DNA from: Selaginella moellendorffii
Lineage: Eukaryota; Streptophyta; Lycopodiopsida; Selaginellales; Selaginellaceae
Reading direction: 5' to 3'
Assembly (NCBI RefSeq): GCF_000143415.4
Contig: NW_003314271.1
Coordinates: 263,801 to 327,800, forward strand
Length of the DNA stretch: 64,000 nucleotides
The translations under genes were made by a program, and so were the position numbers. Under the pieces are notes generated by a model. That model ran no database searches and was not told the origin of the DNA. It was given only the letters and a program-made list of their open reading frames with translations. Below, one piece after another: positions 38,653 to 50,687 of this stretch. Numbering within the stretch: the first letter of the stretch is position 1; every line of letters begins with the position of its first letter.

Positions 38653-40445
38653 ATGTCGGACAGTAGCAGCGGCTCGGCGTCATGTAGCAGTGATTCTATC
38701 TCCGGCGGCAGCACGGATTCCATCTGCCTCGACTTGGGCATGGTTCCATGGGGAGGACAGGTAATATAACGGTTTCTTCGTAGAATGTAGGCTATGGCTT
38801 TCACGAATTGCTAGAATTTGAGGTGGGAGCTAGCTCCTTGTTTTTCCCCTTGTGTGTCTTTTTGGATGATCCTTACAAATTTTCTTCTCTTTGTTTTTCT
38901 TTGGGCAGAGTCATCTAGTATCAACTTCTTACGGCCCAATTTCTGTGATTGTTTGTGGCGACCAGGACAAACCTGGGCTTCTTACGTACCCAGACTTGGC
39001 TCTCGATAGTAAGTGTTTCTTTCTTTGTTCCTCTTTCACTAAAGCAGCTATATCCATTCTTTTTTTTTTCCTTTCTTTTGAGCAGCTGCTTCTTGTTTCG
39101 ATGGATTTTTCTCATGCCCGGAAACGTCGTCTCTGGTGTTTCACAACTTTTGCATTTATCATATTGAGGCTCCGGGTCACGAGGTTCGTACTTTCGTGAG
39201 AGAAGGTGTGAGAGAAGTTAGAAATTTCTTTTAATTCTTCTTCTTTCGGTTGCAGGTCGGTGCTCCTGCGGTGCCATCCAACGCACGCCTTCTTTCGGTG
39301 GATGACTTGGCAGATCAAGTTGCCGAAGTCTGCGACTATTTTGCGTATGTACAGTTCTTCCTTGTGGACTTTTATCTTATTCAGCTGTTCGTGTTGTTTA
39401 TTTCAGGTTGCAAGAGGTGATATGCTTGGGCGTAGCGGCTGGTGCGTATATCCTCTCGTTGTTTGCGGTGAGCAGCTTTTCCTTGTCATCTGGACTTTGA
39501 TTAATCTAGTTTTCGTGCACGCAGATGAAGTACCGGGAGCGTGTGCTTGGCCTTGTTCTGGTCTCACCAATCTGCCGAGCTCCAAGCTGGTCAGAGTGGC
39601 TATACGACAAGGTTGGTTGGATTTGAAATGTCATATCAGTATACTGAAAGATTCCTTGTACCAGGCGGTCATCAATTTGCTCTATTTCATGGGAATGTGT
39701 TCATTCGTTCGGGACAGTCTTTTAGAAAGATATCTTAGTCCAGTAAGGAGATTGCTAGCTTTCCTAGTTCCGATTGGTTGGCTCATCACGTCATGATCTT
39801 GCGTAGGATACTTTAGCGTCCGGAGAGTCGGGAGCCCTTGCAAGATATCAGAAGGTACAGTGCAAATTCTCCCTGTGCTCTAGACAAAGCTTGTCTTGCT
39901 CGCGCAGGTTTTAGATGACAGACAAAGCAGGAACGTCATGCATTTCTGGCAATCGCTCCACAGGTAAAACTGTTCAGCGCAAGCTTTTATTTACAGCGCG
40001 CTCAAAGCTGTGTTTCACTCGGACAGGAGAAAGGACCTGACGGCGGGGCTGATGAATCTCAAGTGCCGGACGCTCGTGTTTGTGGGGGAGCACTCACCGT
40101 TTTACAACGAGGCGGTCTACGTGAACTCTCAAATGCCATCGACGTCCACGGCGCTAGTGGCGGTAAGCATTCAAAGTTCCAAAGGTCTAAACGTGATTCC
40201 ACCACCCGCAGGTCCAAGAGGCTGGCACGCTAGTGACGGAAGAACAGCCACTGTCGATGCTAGTCCCCATGGAGTACTTTTTGAAGAGCTTTGGGTTTGG
40301 CAAGCCGCCGTCGACGAGCCAGAACTCGTCCCCGCCGACGAGCCCGCTCAGCTTGCTGCCTTGCATTTCCCCGGAGCTGCTTTCTCCCGAGAGTCTTGGC
40401 CTCAAGCTCAAGCCCATCAAAACCAAAGCTCCAGTCGATGATTAG
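38653..40445 (+). CDS. NDL1: NDRG-family protein, NDL1-like
   Basis: A multi-exon gene of about nine or more exons encoding roughly 350 aa. It begins with a serine-rich leader ([14 protein letters not shown]), then the NDR alpha/beta-hydrolase-like fold: [48 protein letters not shown], the [14 protein letters not shown] segment, [46 protein letters not shown] and [16 protein letters not shown]. The C-terminus [28 protein letters not shown] matches plant NDL proteins closely. NDL proteins lack a hydrolase triad and act with G-protein beta-gamma in auxin-transport signalling. The stop at 40,443-40,445 follows PVDD. Exon borders inside 38,760-40,210 were inferred from GT-AG sites and homology. 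Confidence 0.93.
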
Positions 40446-40940
40446 ATTCGTGGCTCCTCCTCGCCATCGCCATTTATCCCGGTGTTCATCACTCCGGCCA
40501 TTTCTTCCTCATTCCTCTTTTCTTTTCTTGTACAAGATTGTCTGTGCTCCTCTCCCATTCCTTTTTTTTTTCCTCTCTCTCTCTCTCTTTTTCTTCCTTG
40601 ACGAGAGTTGTTTGTTATTACGCGGCGGCTTATTATTGTTCAGGAATAATTGTGGCACAATTTTTTTGGGGAAGGATTCTTATGATTCCTGTAAAAAATA
40701 AAAACACAGCTCCAAAGTTGTACTGTGCGTACAACGTTTTTACTTCTCCATGGATCTTTTACAAAACAGATGTGTGTAGTTCTTTCAAGGAAAAAAAACA
40801 CAAGATCTTTGGCACAAATTTGTGTACCTGCTGTAGATTTGGCATTGTTTACTTCTCCCTTCCGATGCTATAGAGCAATAAGTTTGCGCCGCCACCTTTA
40901 GTTTCTTGCTCTAGCGCATTCGAGAGTGTGTGAGTGAATT
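40446..40940. other. Convergent intergenic region with C/T-rich tracts
   Basis: The 3' flanks of the NDL and SH2 genes. A pyrimidine-rich stretch at 40,555-40,600 is conspicuous on the plus strand. Overlapping ORFs here are out-of-frame readings of the NDL end. Confidence 0.5.
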
Positions 40941-43577
40941 TCACCTCAATGGTCGAACCAGCTCGGGTTGTAACACCAGCAGCTCGGACAAAGAGTGGTG
41001 CTGTTGCTTTCCATCCGTGTCATCGCCACTGCAAAACAAACATGGTGCTCGCTCAGTGAGTGACTACGCTCGAAGATCAAAGAGCTCGATAACTTACCAG
41101 GTTCTAGTGTCGAGGTTGAGGAGCCTGTGATTGATCCTCAAGTCGTCCGTAACGTAGCTGGCAACGAGAGCTCCAGCGTCGGGGTGAGGCCAGCTGCGAG
41201 AGCTCGCGAAACGGAGTATAAAGTTGCCCGTCTTTGGGATTCCGTCCACGCCGCGCAAGAGCTCCTCGGCCTCCTTGCGAGACACCATTCCTTCTATCCA
41301 CTTGGGAGTGACGCTCTCCCACGTCTTGCGGACCTGTGGAGTCGCCACCGTCATCGCCACGGGATAAAGCCATTGCCACAACCTGTCGAACTGCTCACGC
41401 GTTGTCGTCGCGCTTCCAGTCCCGCAGTTCTGCTGGATGAATTCGATGTCCTGAAAAAAAGGCCTTGTTTGTGATATAATCTCTTGGATACAATCGTTAC
41501 CTTAGAGGTGAAACGTCTTTTACTCTGGCCAGAGATGTTGTAGAAGCTCTCTTCCACCTTGCTCATCAAACTTGGCCATGGAGCTGAGTAGCCATCGTGA
41601 GAAACCTGCCTCCAAATGTCTTCTCCTTCTCGTAGCAGCTTCTTTGCGATCAAAACTTGATACCTGAGAAGTTAATGAAACATTAGCAACCAGGAAGGAG
41701 ATCAACGAGAATAGAAAACGAATCGCCATCATACCCGTTATGTTGGCACCCGGTATATTGAGAGACTCGGCCGGCGAATTCATGAAGCTCTTCTTCGGTT
41801 TTGCTCACAACGAGTGCTCTCAGAAATGCTGCTCGGCTGTGAATTGTTTCTAAGCAGTACTTGAATACCACGTAGTCCGAGAATGCCTTCTCCCCACAGC
41901 TGCTGTTCATGAAAGCCGGAAAGCTCTTGCGGTTTTCTGGACGTTGCTTCTTGTCCATTGCCTTGTATACACTAGCCGGAGCAGGCCGCGAGCACGTTGC
42001 AGGAGCTGGCGGAGGAGCCATTCTTTGGGATCCAACAAGACCGTCGGCACCTTTGGATATCACTGAGCCTTCTGGCGTTTTGTCTGCCGGCATCGGAAAC
42101 CGTGAAGGTAACTTATCATCTCCAATGCGTGGCGCCTTGCTTGGTTGGAACTTCGGAGCGGCCATGCCGTTGGATTCATTCGCTCGTAATGTTTCAGGTC
42201 GATCCTCTGCCGCTGAAGGTAAGGTGGTGCCATCGACCGGGTAAACGGCTGCGAAGGAACGCTTCCAGGGTGCTGAAGGTGTTCGACTATTTCTGTTTCG
42301 CGAAACGCAGCGGATCGGCCGCGAGAAAACTCTGAGAAATGGAAACTTTGGAATGTTTGGCGACTCGAAGCATACACGAAACAGTCGGTTGTCACATTTC
42401 GAGGAGAGCTGCATGCAAAAGACACAAGCTGAAAACTTTCAAAAATATCCAACCTTTGCAGCATACCTGCGAAATCTTTAGCTTAAAAGAAGCTCTGCCG
42501 TGGACTAGTTTGATAGGCCTCTCAGTAGATGGGAATTCTACTCCATCGAATGTAGTTAAAAGCGGCGCTTCTGCGTCATCTTTTGGCTTTTCAACCAGAT
42601 AGCCCGTGTCCGCATAGACAAGGGACGCGACAAGCTGCAGAAAGTGAAAGAAGTACGTGCCAATCTGATACTAGAAGAGCAAAGTCACCTCTATATCTTT
42701 GTGAATAGCTCGTCCCAAGGCATCCAACAAAACCACATCAAGAGCAAAGTTTCTGCGACATGATGCCTTGCCTCCAACGACGCTCCATACGCCATCTCCT
42801 CCTTCTTCAAGTTCATGGTCCTCGGATCCTCCAGTCGAGCCATCAAGTGACAGCTCCAGAGGTGGATTCTGTGACAAAAGTCGTCGTAAAGGAAAAACTA
42901 AAGCAAAATCAAAGGCAGTACCTTTACGTAGTGATTGGTCACGGATGGTTGCGGAAGGACACAAACATGATGTGCATATGCTTGCACAAAACCGCCACGA
43001 TTTTGTCCGTCTCCACCACTAAGTTTAACAGGTTCTACGGTCTCGTCACATGATGGAAAGCTTATTGCCTTCTCTCCAGTTACGACGCCATCAATGTGTA
43101 GACGTGCAATGTTGTGTCCAATCTACAATCAAAACATGACTTTTAGAAATCCTCCCATCTCATAAAAACTTCATCAGCAGCTACCTCACACCCAACGTGC
43201 ACCCATTTCTCAACTGGACAACTTTGATCAGCAAGTACATCGAGCTCGCTTGATTCGGTTTGGACCAAGGGATGAAGAACCAGCCGTAAATCGTTGTCGA
43301 GTGATAGAAATGGAAGCGATTGGATACTCGAAGTAGACTGCATGCATAGAAACATAGCACAGACACGCTTTAGCTCATGAGAGGAAAACAAGAGGCTTAC
43401 CTGTCGGATGATAACCCCGGGGTGTCTGTTGTTCTTCAAGAGATACATCCACAAACATAGCGTGTAAGTGCCATCCTCGCTGGTGTTCTCTCGAGTTAGA
43501 GTCACTTGCAAATCGTCTAGAGGTAAGTACTCATCGTTGTCAAACACGGCGAACGCTTTGGACAGTTTCACGGCCAT
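40941..43577 (-). CDS. Plant SH2-domain (STAT-like) protein, SHA/SHB family
   Basis: Nine exons: 43,577-43,401; 43,337-43,185; 43,122-42,922; 42,868-42,689; 42,634-42,467; 42,408-41,735; 41,663-41,501; 41,450-41,098; 41,028-40,941. They total 718 aa. The N-terminus has a lectin/LamG-like beta-sandwich flavour (LCLWMYLLKN, WVHVGCE). The middle has a STAT-like segment (LSSKCDNRLFRVCF), then a low-complexity linker, a helical linker region, and an SH2 domain at about residues 623-686 (WIEGMVSRKEAEELL, GNFILRFASS, GALVASYV). The phosphotyrosine-binding arginine is R652 in FILRF. This layout matches the plant SHA/SHB proteins, the few plant proteins with true SH2 domains. They may be nuclear regulators responding to tyrosine phosphorylation. 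The last exon was chosen because of a strong donor at 41,097; otherwise a stop falls at 41,094. Confidence 0.9.
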
Positions 43578-44955
43578 GAGAAGGCGCTACTCCCCGTCTC
43601 GCACGAACTGGCATTTCACGGAAGAGAGCACGAATCAATCAGTGGTCACAAAGCTAGACTAGACGCACAGAAGAGATGGCCTAGACTTGACATCCAAAAC
43701 CCCATTAGACCTCACACCGCATCCATTCCCAGCCGCAATTCGGCGCTGCCAATCTCCAAATGTAGATTGGAGCCTCCGCCGGCTCGATAGCGCGGCGCGC
43801 GCATCCAGCGAGCGTCCAGGCCATCGACCGCAGCGATATTTCGAGCTACAACGGGAGAATCGAGCTTACCTAGTCATCCGGCGACGAAAATATCCAGGAA
43901 ATCCAGATCCGACAGCGGGAATCTGTGCTCCATCCCAGCCGCATCGCGGATCCTATGCCGCCGCGCTTCAATCCCTAGCGCATCGTAGCGGAAGAACAAA
44001 CCTTGAGTAAGACTGTGTGTGTGCGTTGCCAGCAGAGTTCATCCTTCACAGGAAAAAGAGCTCAACCTTCCTCGCCGCCGTACCTATTCTGGTTTTATGA
44101 CCGGTCACTGCCGCCATTCAGCCGGTTGTCAGTTTGCTTCATTTCGTACGAAATAGGGCTCGTGGCCGGTTAGCCTGTCAAAGCACTTACCGGTCAATCC
44201 GTACGCCCACTTAAAATTATCTGTCCACCTCGGTTGCCACGTCGACTAACACGTCACTACACTTGGAGACGTTAGAGAAGTGAAATTAGGGCAGCTAGAA
44301 TGCTCAAGCTCAGAATAAGAGCATCGCGCTGGAGCGTCGCCGACATCGCAATCCTTCTGTAAATCAAAACTTCTCACAGAGGAAGAGAGAAAATCCAAAT
44401 GGAGGTTGGTATCTCTACATTTGACATGAAAGTATTTTTTCTTTGGACAATGATGGAGAGGATCTAGAGCTCTCTAGTGATTAATCCATTTCTCTAACAC
44501 TCACTCATAGTGAATTGCTACAGGACATCCTGTCGCTGAAGAAAAAGCTTTAGATACGTGCTGCCGATGATAATCTTTCTCAGTCTCTCAGGAGTTTCCA
44601 ATAGCTTAGCTCGAAGTATCCTTCAATCCAGAGTGTTAGAACTTATGAATCATAGGTACGACTGTGAAGCAAACGACATTCAGCCTGCCGATCTTAATGA
44701 AGCTGAAGGTACCAAGTTTCACCTTTCAAGTTCTCTTCATAAAACCAGCTTTCGTATTTGCAGGACGCAGTAGTCGAGCTGGTCGGCCAGCAACTCTGAC
44801 ACTGTATGCCGGCCGAGGAAGACTGCGGTCTATCGCCAACGTCATGAAAGCTTCTGGCTGTGATGGATGCTTTCCTTGCCCAAGGTTCGCAAAAGGAACC
44901 AGAAGCGTATCAGGCGAGAGCTAGCGCGTGAATGACTTGCAGGTTTTTCCAGTCT
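43578..44955. other. Upstream region of SH2 gene and intergenic sequence
   Basis: Contains the SH2 promoter and a segment at 44,220-44,300 resembling the ORC4/GEN1 intergenic promoter (listed separately). At 44,558-44,940 ORFs with a GT-AG-like pair are visible (for example LNEAEG, donor near 44,708, acceptor near 44,762), but no domain is recognisable. I leave these uncalled. Confidence 0.45.
44220..44300 (+). repeat. Duplicated promoter-like segment (copy of 47,070-47,150)
   Basis: About 80 bp shared with the ORC4/GEN1 intergenic region. Both contain CTGTCCACCT, then GTTGCCACGTCGACT, ACACGTCAC, ACACTTGG, AGAGAAG and TTAGGGCAGCTAGAA, in the same order and strand, with small differences between. 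Both keep two ACGT-core elements. Confidence 0.85.
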
Positions 44956-47016
44956 CTAAGCTTCTGCAGAAACGTTCCAGGAGAAAGTTATAAGGGAGAA
45001 CATTGACAAGTCACCTGGTTGTGAGTACCACTGACGCAATGTAGCCTGCACACCAAACATTCTAAGTTAGTCTTTCATTGCAGCGTGTTAGCAAACGTAC
45101 CGGACAAATTGGACTGGCCTCGAGGCCTTGCTCAAGCTCCTCAAAAGAGATGAGCATTTTCACAGGTCTTAAATGTGACAAGGTGCTCACAGCTCTTCCA
45201 TCCGAGTATCCAATAAGCTCGCGCTCCAACAAGTGCTCAAAGGCCTACTCCATGTAAAACATTTGGTTAGGAGCGACTGAAAGTTTTCAGGAAATTGAAA
45301 ACCTTGTAAGCAGCCTTTTTCGAATAGGAATCGGAACTCTTATAACCATCTTGATACTCTGCAAGAACAATTTGAGCGAGAATATGGTTTAAGTCAGTGG
45401 CTTTTACCTTTGAAAACAGAGTTGAAGGTATAGGTGTCACGCTCTTTGTTCTCCAGACGCTTCATTGATGTAAGCAGAAAAAGCTCGAGCACAGACAAAT
45501 CTATATGAGTAAACCATTAGATGAAATAAACGAGAGCCATTTCAGCAGCTACCAGCAAGTGCGCAAATTGTCGGTGGATGTTTTGGTGTTGTAGACTTGG
45601 TGTTTTTTAAGTAGTCCAACAGGTTCCGAAAGCTACATAGAAGTTGAAGATCAATGAACTGTAATGAATAGCTTACTCACACTGAGTCAATAATATTTCT
45701 TGGACTAGAATCAAGTGCTGCCAGCTTATTCACGAGCTCTTTCGTGGTCTCCATTTGTAGCCAGGCCTAAGAAACAATGAGGACTTCTAATTTTCACAAG
45801 AAAGAGAGGCTACTACCGAGATTTTTGCGTTGAAAGCGTTGGCATGCTGAGCCAGGTTTGCAGATGAATCGACTGGAATAACTAGTACCGCTTCCAGAAA
45901 CCTGACGACAGAGCGGAAATATGCACTAAAATTTGATGAAAATGAAAGCTTACCTGGTGATCTCTTCACTAGGAGGAGGAAGAAAAAGGATCTTGCGTTG
46001 TGAAAAACGAGATCTTACTCGTTTTTCTAAGAGTTGGTCGGCATCCTAGAGAGGAACAATAAGAGAAAAAGAGTTTCTAAGATATATATATACCAGTCTG
46101 CAGCTGATACCAATTACAGCTGCTTGGGAAGAGGGCGATTGCAACAGATCCAACAAGTTGTACAGAAGGGACTGCTTTGGTTTCTGCAAACAAGAGACAA
46201 GGTAGATGCAAGAACCAGTTTCAGCACAAAAAACCTGCGCAAAAAGATCGAATTCGTCCAGAACAAGAACAAGGGCCTTGTGTGAGAGAGAAAACTGCCT
46301 GGGAGGACACTTAAGCACATAAAAATGGAACCTTGGTCACGTAAAAGAGGCACGTACTCCAGAATGACAGTCAGGAAGCGCAAGTTCTCCTCAAAGGATG
46401 CCTGCGGGGAGAAAGAGCGTGAATAAAGGAAAATAATTCCAAAGAACTCACAGCTTTGGAAAACTCGAGCTCGTGTTCCACGCATAGTTGCTTTGCAATC
46501 TCCTGGCATCAACATCACTCAAAACGTTATTCGTGAAAAGCGAGCGACTTCATACACACCTTTAAGGCACTTCGATCATCGGCATGTAAAAGACCATTCA
46601 GCCTAACCTGAGAACGAAAACAACAGAACAAAAGTTTTAGAGGTGAGATAACAAACAAAAGATCTTCCCTACGATCGAAATTCGATCCGGAAAAGTCTCC
46701 TGGATTTCTCTCAAAACGTGCTCGAGCACCTACATTGGGTGCTAATGTTAAAACCAGAAAGAAACCAATGTAGCTAGAACGGGTACCATGGATTTACCAC
46801 AGCCTCGGGGCCCAAGAAGCAACGCTGAATTGTTGCACGCTTGACAAATCGTGTGCCTGAAAAGATCATACAGTTTCCTGGAGAGGAAAAAAGTTGCGCC
46901 GAGCGACCAAAACTCGAAAATTCGCCCCACCTTCGATTCTCCTCGGCGCTTGCGAACACCGGAGACGCTCGCGGATCGTAGAGCCGGCAACGGAGAATCT
47001 GCATTGCCGCGTCCAT
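44956..47016 (-). CDS. ORC4: Origin recognition complex subunit 4
   Basis: A minus-strand gene of about 13 or more short exons for roughly 420 aa. It starts MDAAMQILRCRLYDP at 47,016 and ends at the stop 44,958-44,956. Recognised along the strand are CNNSALLLGPRGCGKSM (AAA+ Walker A, near 46,830-46,790), VRLNGLLHADDRSALKEIA, CVEHELEFSKA, ASFEENLRFLTVILE, HKALVFVLDEFDLFAQ (Walker B DE, near 46,250), LLYNLLDLLQSPSSQAAVIGISCRL, DADQLLEKR and, near the C-terminus, AFEHLLERELIGY. This is the domain order of ORC4, an AAA+ member of the six-subunit complex that marks nuclear replication origins. Exon edges after Walker B were only partly resolved. It is divergent from the GEN1-like gene, with 143 bp between start codons. 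Confidence 0.92.
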
Positions 47017-47159
47017 CGTAAACCCAAGAACCCTAAAAATGAAAATGCTCTTAGCTACGTGGCAGGGGAATCTGTCCACCTCTGTTGCCACGTCGACTGA
47101 CACGTCACAACACTTGGTATAGAGAAGGGGGAAAGTTTAGGGCAGCTAGAAAGGAATCC
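47017..47159. promoter_or_regulatory. Shared divergent promoter of ORC4 and GEN1-like gene
   Basis: Only 143 bp separate the two start codons. The segment has three ACGT-core elements: TACGTGGC (G-box/ABRE-like, 47,055-47,062), CCACGTCG (47,089-47,096) and ACACGTCA (47,100-47,107). It also has an AACCCTAA telo-box-like motif on the plus strand next to the ORC4 start (about 47,030). No TATA box is obvious. Confidence 0.6.
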
Positions 47160-49304
47160 ATGGGCGTTGGGGGAGGATTTTGGGAGCTCGTCAAGCCGCT
47201 GCGCCATAGCTCCGACGATCTGTCAACGCTTCAGGATAAGCGCCTCGCGATCGATCTGTCGCATTGGATCGTCCAGCAGGAGGCCGTGCTCAAAGACAGG
47301 GCGCGCAAGCCTCACTTGCGTCTTTTGTTCTTCCGCGTCGTCACGCTTGTTGCCAAGGCAAGATTGCCGGTTTTTCTGCTCGATTTCTCAAGAAATTTTC
47401 ACTCCAGGTCGGTGCATTGCCTGTTTTCGTGGTGGATGGAGACGCGCCATTGCTGAAGCTGCCTGCGAGGATCGAGCGCTTCAGTCGCTTGTCCGGAATT
47501 CCTGCCGCTCAGCTGAATGGAGGTGATAATCATCGGAATCGGGCTTTCCTCGAGAATGTAGAAGAGTGTGTGGTAAGTTTTCTTACGTCCATGAAGATTT
47601 CCTTCACGAAAGTTTCTCTCTATAGGAACTTCTGGGCTTGCTCAACGTACCGGTGTTACGTGCAACGAGCGAGGCGGAAGCCTTGTGTGCGGAGCTGGAG
47701 CGAAATGGCGTTGTAGACGCTTGTGTGACACCCGACAGTGATGCATTTCTTCACGGTGCGAGCTGTGTGATTCAAACCTTGCAAGCGGACATCAAAGTAA
47801 GGTGGGGATTCTTCTCTAAAGCTGCTGTAATTGTGGGAAGTCTGACAGAAACCTCTTGTGGAGTCGTATCTTGCTTCAGACATCAGACTTGCGTTGCAAC
47901 TCGAACGAGAACATCTTATTGCGTTAGCTCTCCTCGTAGGTTGCGACTACAATTTGCGTGGAATACCTGGTGTTGGCTACAGCAATGCAATGCGCCTAGT
48001 TCAGCATTTTTCTAAAGACGAGATCCTTGACAAGTAAGCCGGTTTTTATCTTTTATTTTTGTTGTCTTATTGCTATCGATCTTAATTTCCTTGCTAATGG
48101 ATCAGTCTTCGAAAATGGGGAAGGCGTGAGTATCCATCACCAGAAGTTATAGGAAAATTAAGTGATTCGGCAAATGGATTCGACAGCAAAGAAGGAGATG
48201 ATGCTGCATTGCAGCTTGGACGAAGAAAAGATTCTCATTGTTCTATGTGTGGGCATCCCGGGAACAAGAAACTTCATACCAAGCTAGGCTGTGAAGATTG
48301 CGGGTCATTGAACACTGCCGGATGCTCTCAAAAAACGAAGAACTTCAAGTGTGGCTGCGGGAGTTGCGCACAGGTATTATATGTAAGATACTTTTTGCGC
48401 CAGGTTTCTAACACTGTTGTTTGCAGGATCGAAGAAGAAAGAAGCATGAGAAAGATGTGACATGGTGGTCAAATCTCCGTGCAAAAATTTCTGCGATTGA
48501 AGACTTCCCAAACGAAGAAATTATTGAGATTTTTCTGAATACTGGGGCCACTAGTTATCTCAGAGGTTCGTATAAACGCTTCAAATACATACCTGTGAGC
48601 GTCAACTTTTATGTTTCAGAAGGGCAGTCCTTGGATCTTCGGTGGGAAGCTCCTAAAATGGAACCTCTAGAACTATTTCTCGGTTCGCATTTGCATTGGG
48701 ATGTAAGTTATATTCGTAAGAAGACACTTCCACTACTGTCACACTATTCTCTAAAGGCCATCGCGGAAGGTTCTTCCATGGCCCTTCTCAACGGTCGATA
48801 TATTCCTACCTCTATACTGAAACTCAAAACGAACGTGGGAAAGCCACTGTACGTAGTGAAGTGGAATGCGGTGGACAGCTTTGGCGGGCCCGGGGGAGAA
48901 ACGAATGAGGATTCCATTACAACTGACGAACAGATTTCGTTAATCAAAAGAGCTTGTCCGGCTCTTGTTTCGAAGTTTGAAGATCAGCAGGTAAACTGTT
49001 TCTTACTCAGTTATACAATCTTTTCTTTCTTTCGTTCTTTCTTTTTTGTTTTCTTATGTTGTTTTAGAAGTTCAAGAGACCGACTAGACGGGAAAAGAAA
49101 GAACCCGATCCAGATCAAAGGAATATCATGTCCTTCTTCAAAGTAAAGTCCAAACAAGTTTCTTGCGAAGGAAGTGGCGTAGAGCTGTTGGCACCCACGG
49201 CTTTTCGTAAGGAATCTAACTCCTTGTCAAGCAAGCAAATTATAGACCTGGACTCGTCGGATGAAGATGATGTTCGGGTATCTGTCAAGAGGCGGCTATT
49301 TTGA
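47160..49304 (+). CDS. XPG/Rad2-family Holliday junction resolvase, GEN1/SEND1-like
   Basis: Exons 47,160-47,357; 47,408-47,572; 47,626-47,796; 47,849-48,033; 48,106-48,373; 48,427-48,990 (possibly with a 54-nt intron at about 48,566-48,619); 49,068-49,304. They give 577 or 595 aa. The N-terminal nuclease domain starts MGVGGGFWELVKP, contains RLAIDLSHWIVQ (first catalytic Asp) and FVVDGDAP, and is followed by the XPG-I domain EAEALCAELERNGVVDACVTPDSDAFLHG with its acidic cluster. The helix-hairpin-helix part is VGCDYNLRGIPGVGYSNAMRLV. The C-terminal half has a chromodomain-like stretch (ILKLKTNVGKPLYVVKW) typical of plant GEN1/SEND1. It ends with a PIP-box-like QRNIMSFF. Intron 1 starts with GC. 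The protein resolves Holliday junctions or flaps in the nucleus. Which of the two plant paralogues it is remains open. Confidence 0.92.
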
Positions 49305-49462
49305 TGAGATCGGGTATGTGAACGTCGTTTTCTACGTCTTCTTTGTTTCTGTTTTTCCTTTTTTTCCTTTTTTTCCTTTTAACAACTTCTTGTTCTGGTG
49401 GTCAGGCATCTAATTAAATAGTTGCCAGCACCGGAAGTACAAAATTATTAGAACGAGGCGTT

Positions 49463-50687
<1,225 letters not shown>

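Noticed and set aside
41094-41100. Stop TAA directly after LDTRTW as the end of the SH2 gene
   Set aside because: It overlaps a strong CTG|GTAAGT donor, and a downstream acceptor at 41,029 keeps frame for 28 more codons, so splicing is preferred. The shorter end stays possible.
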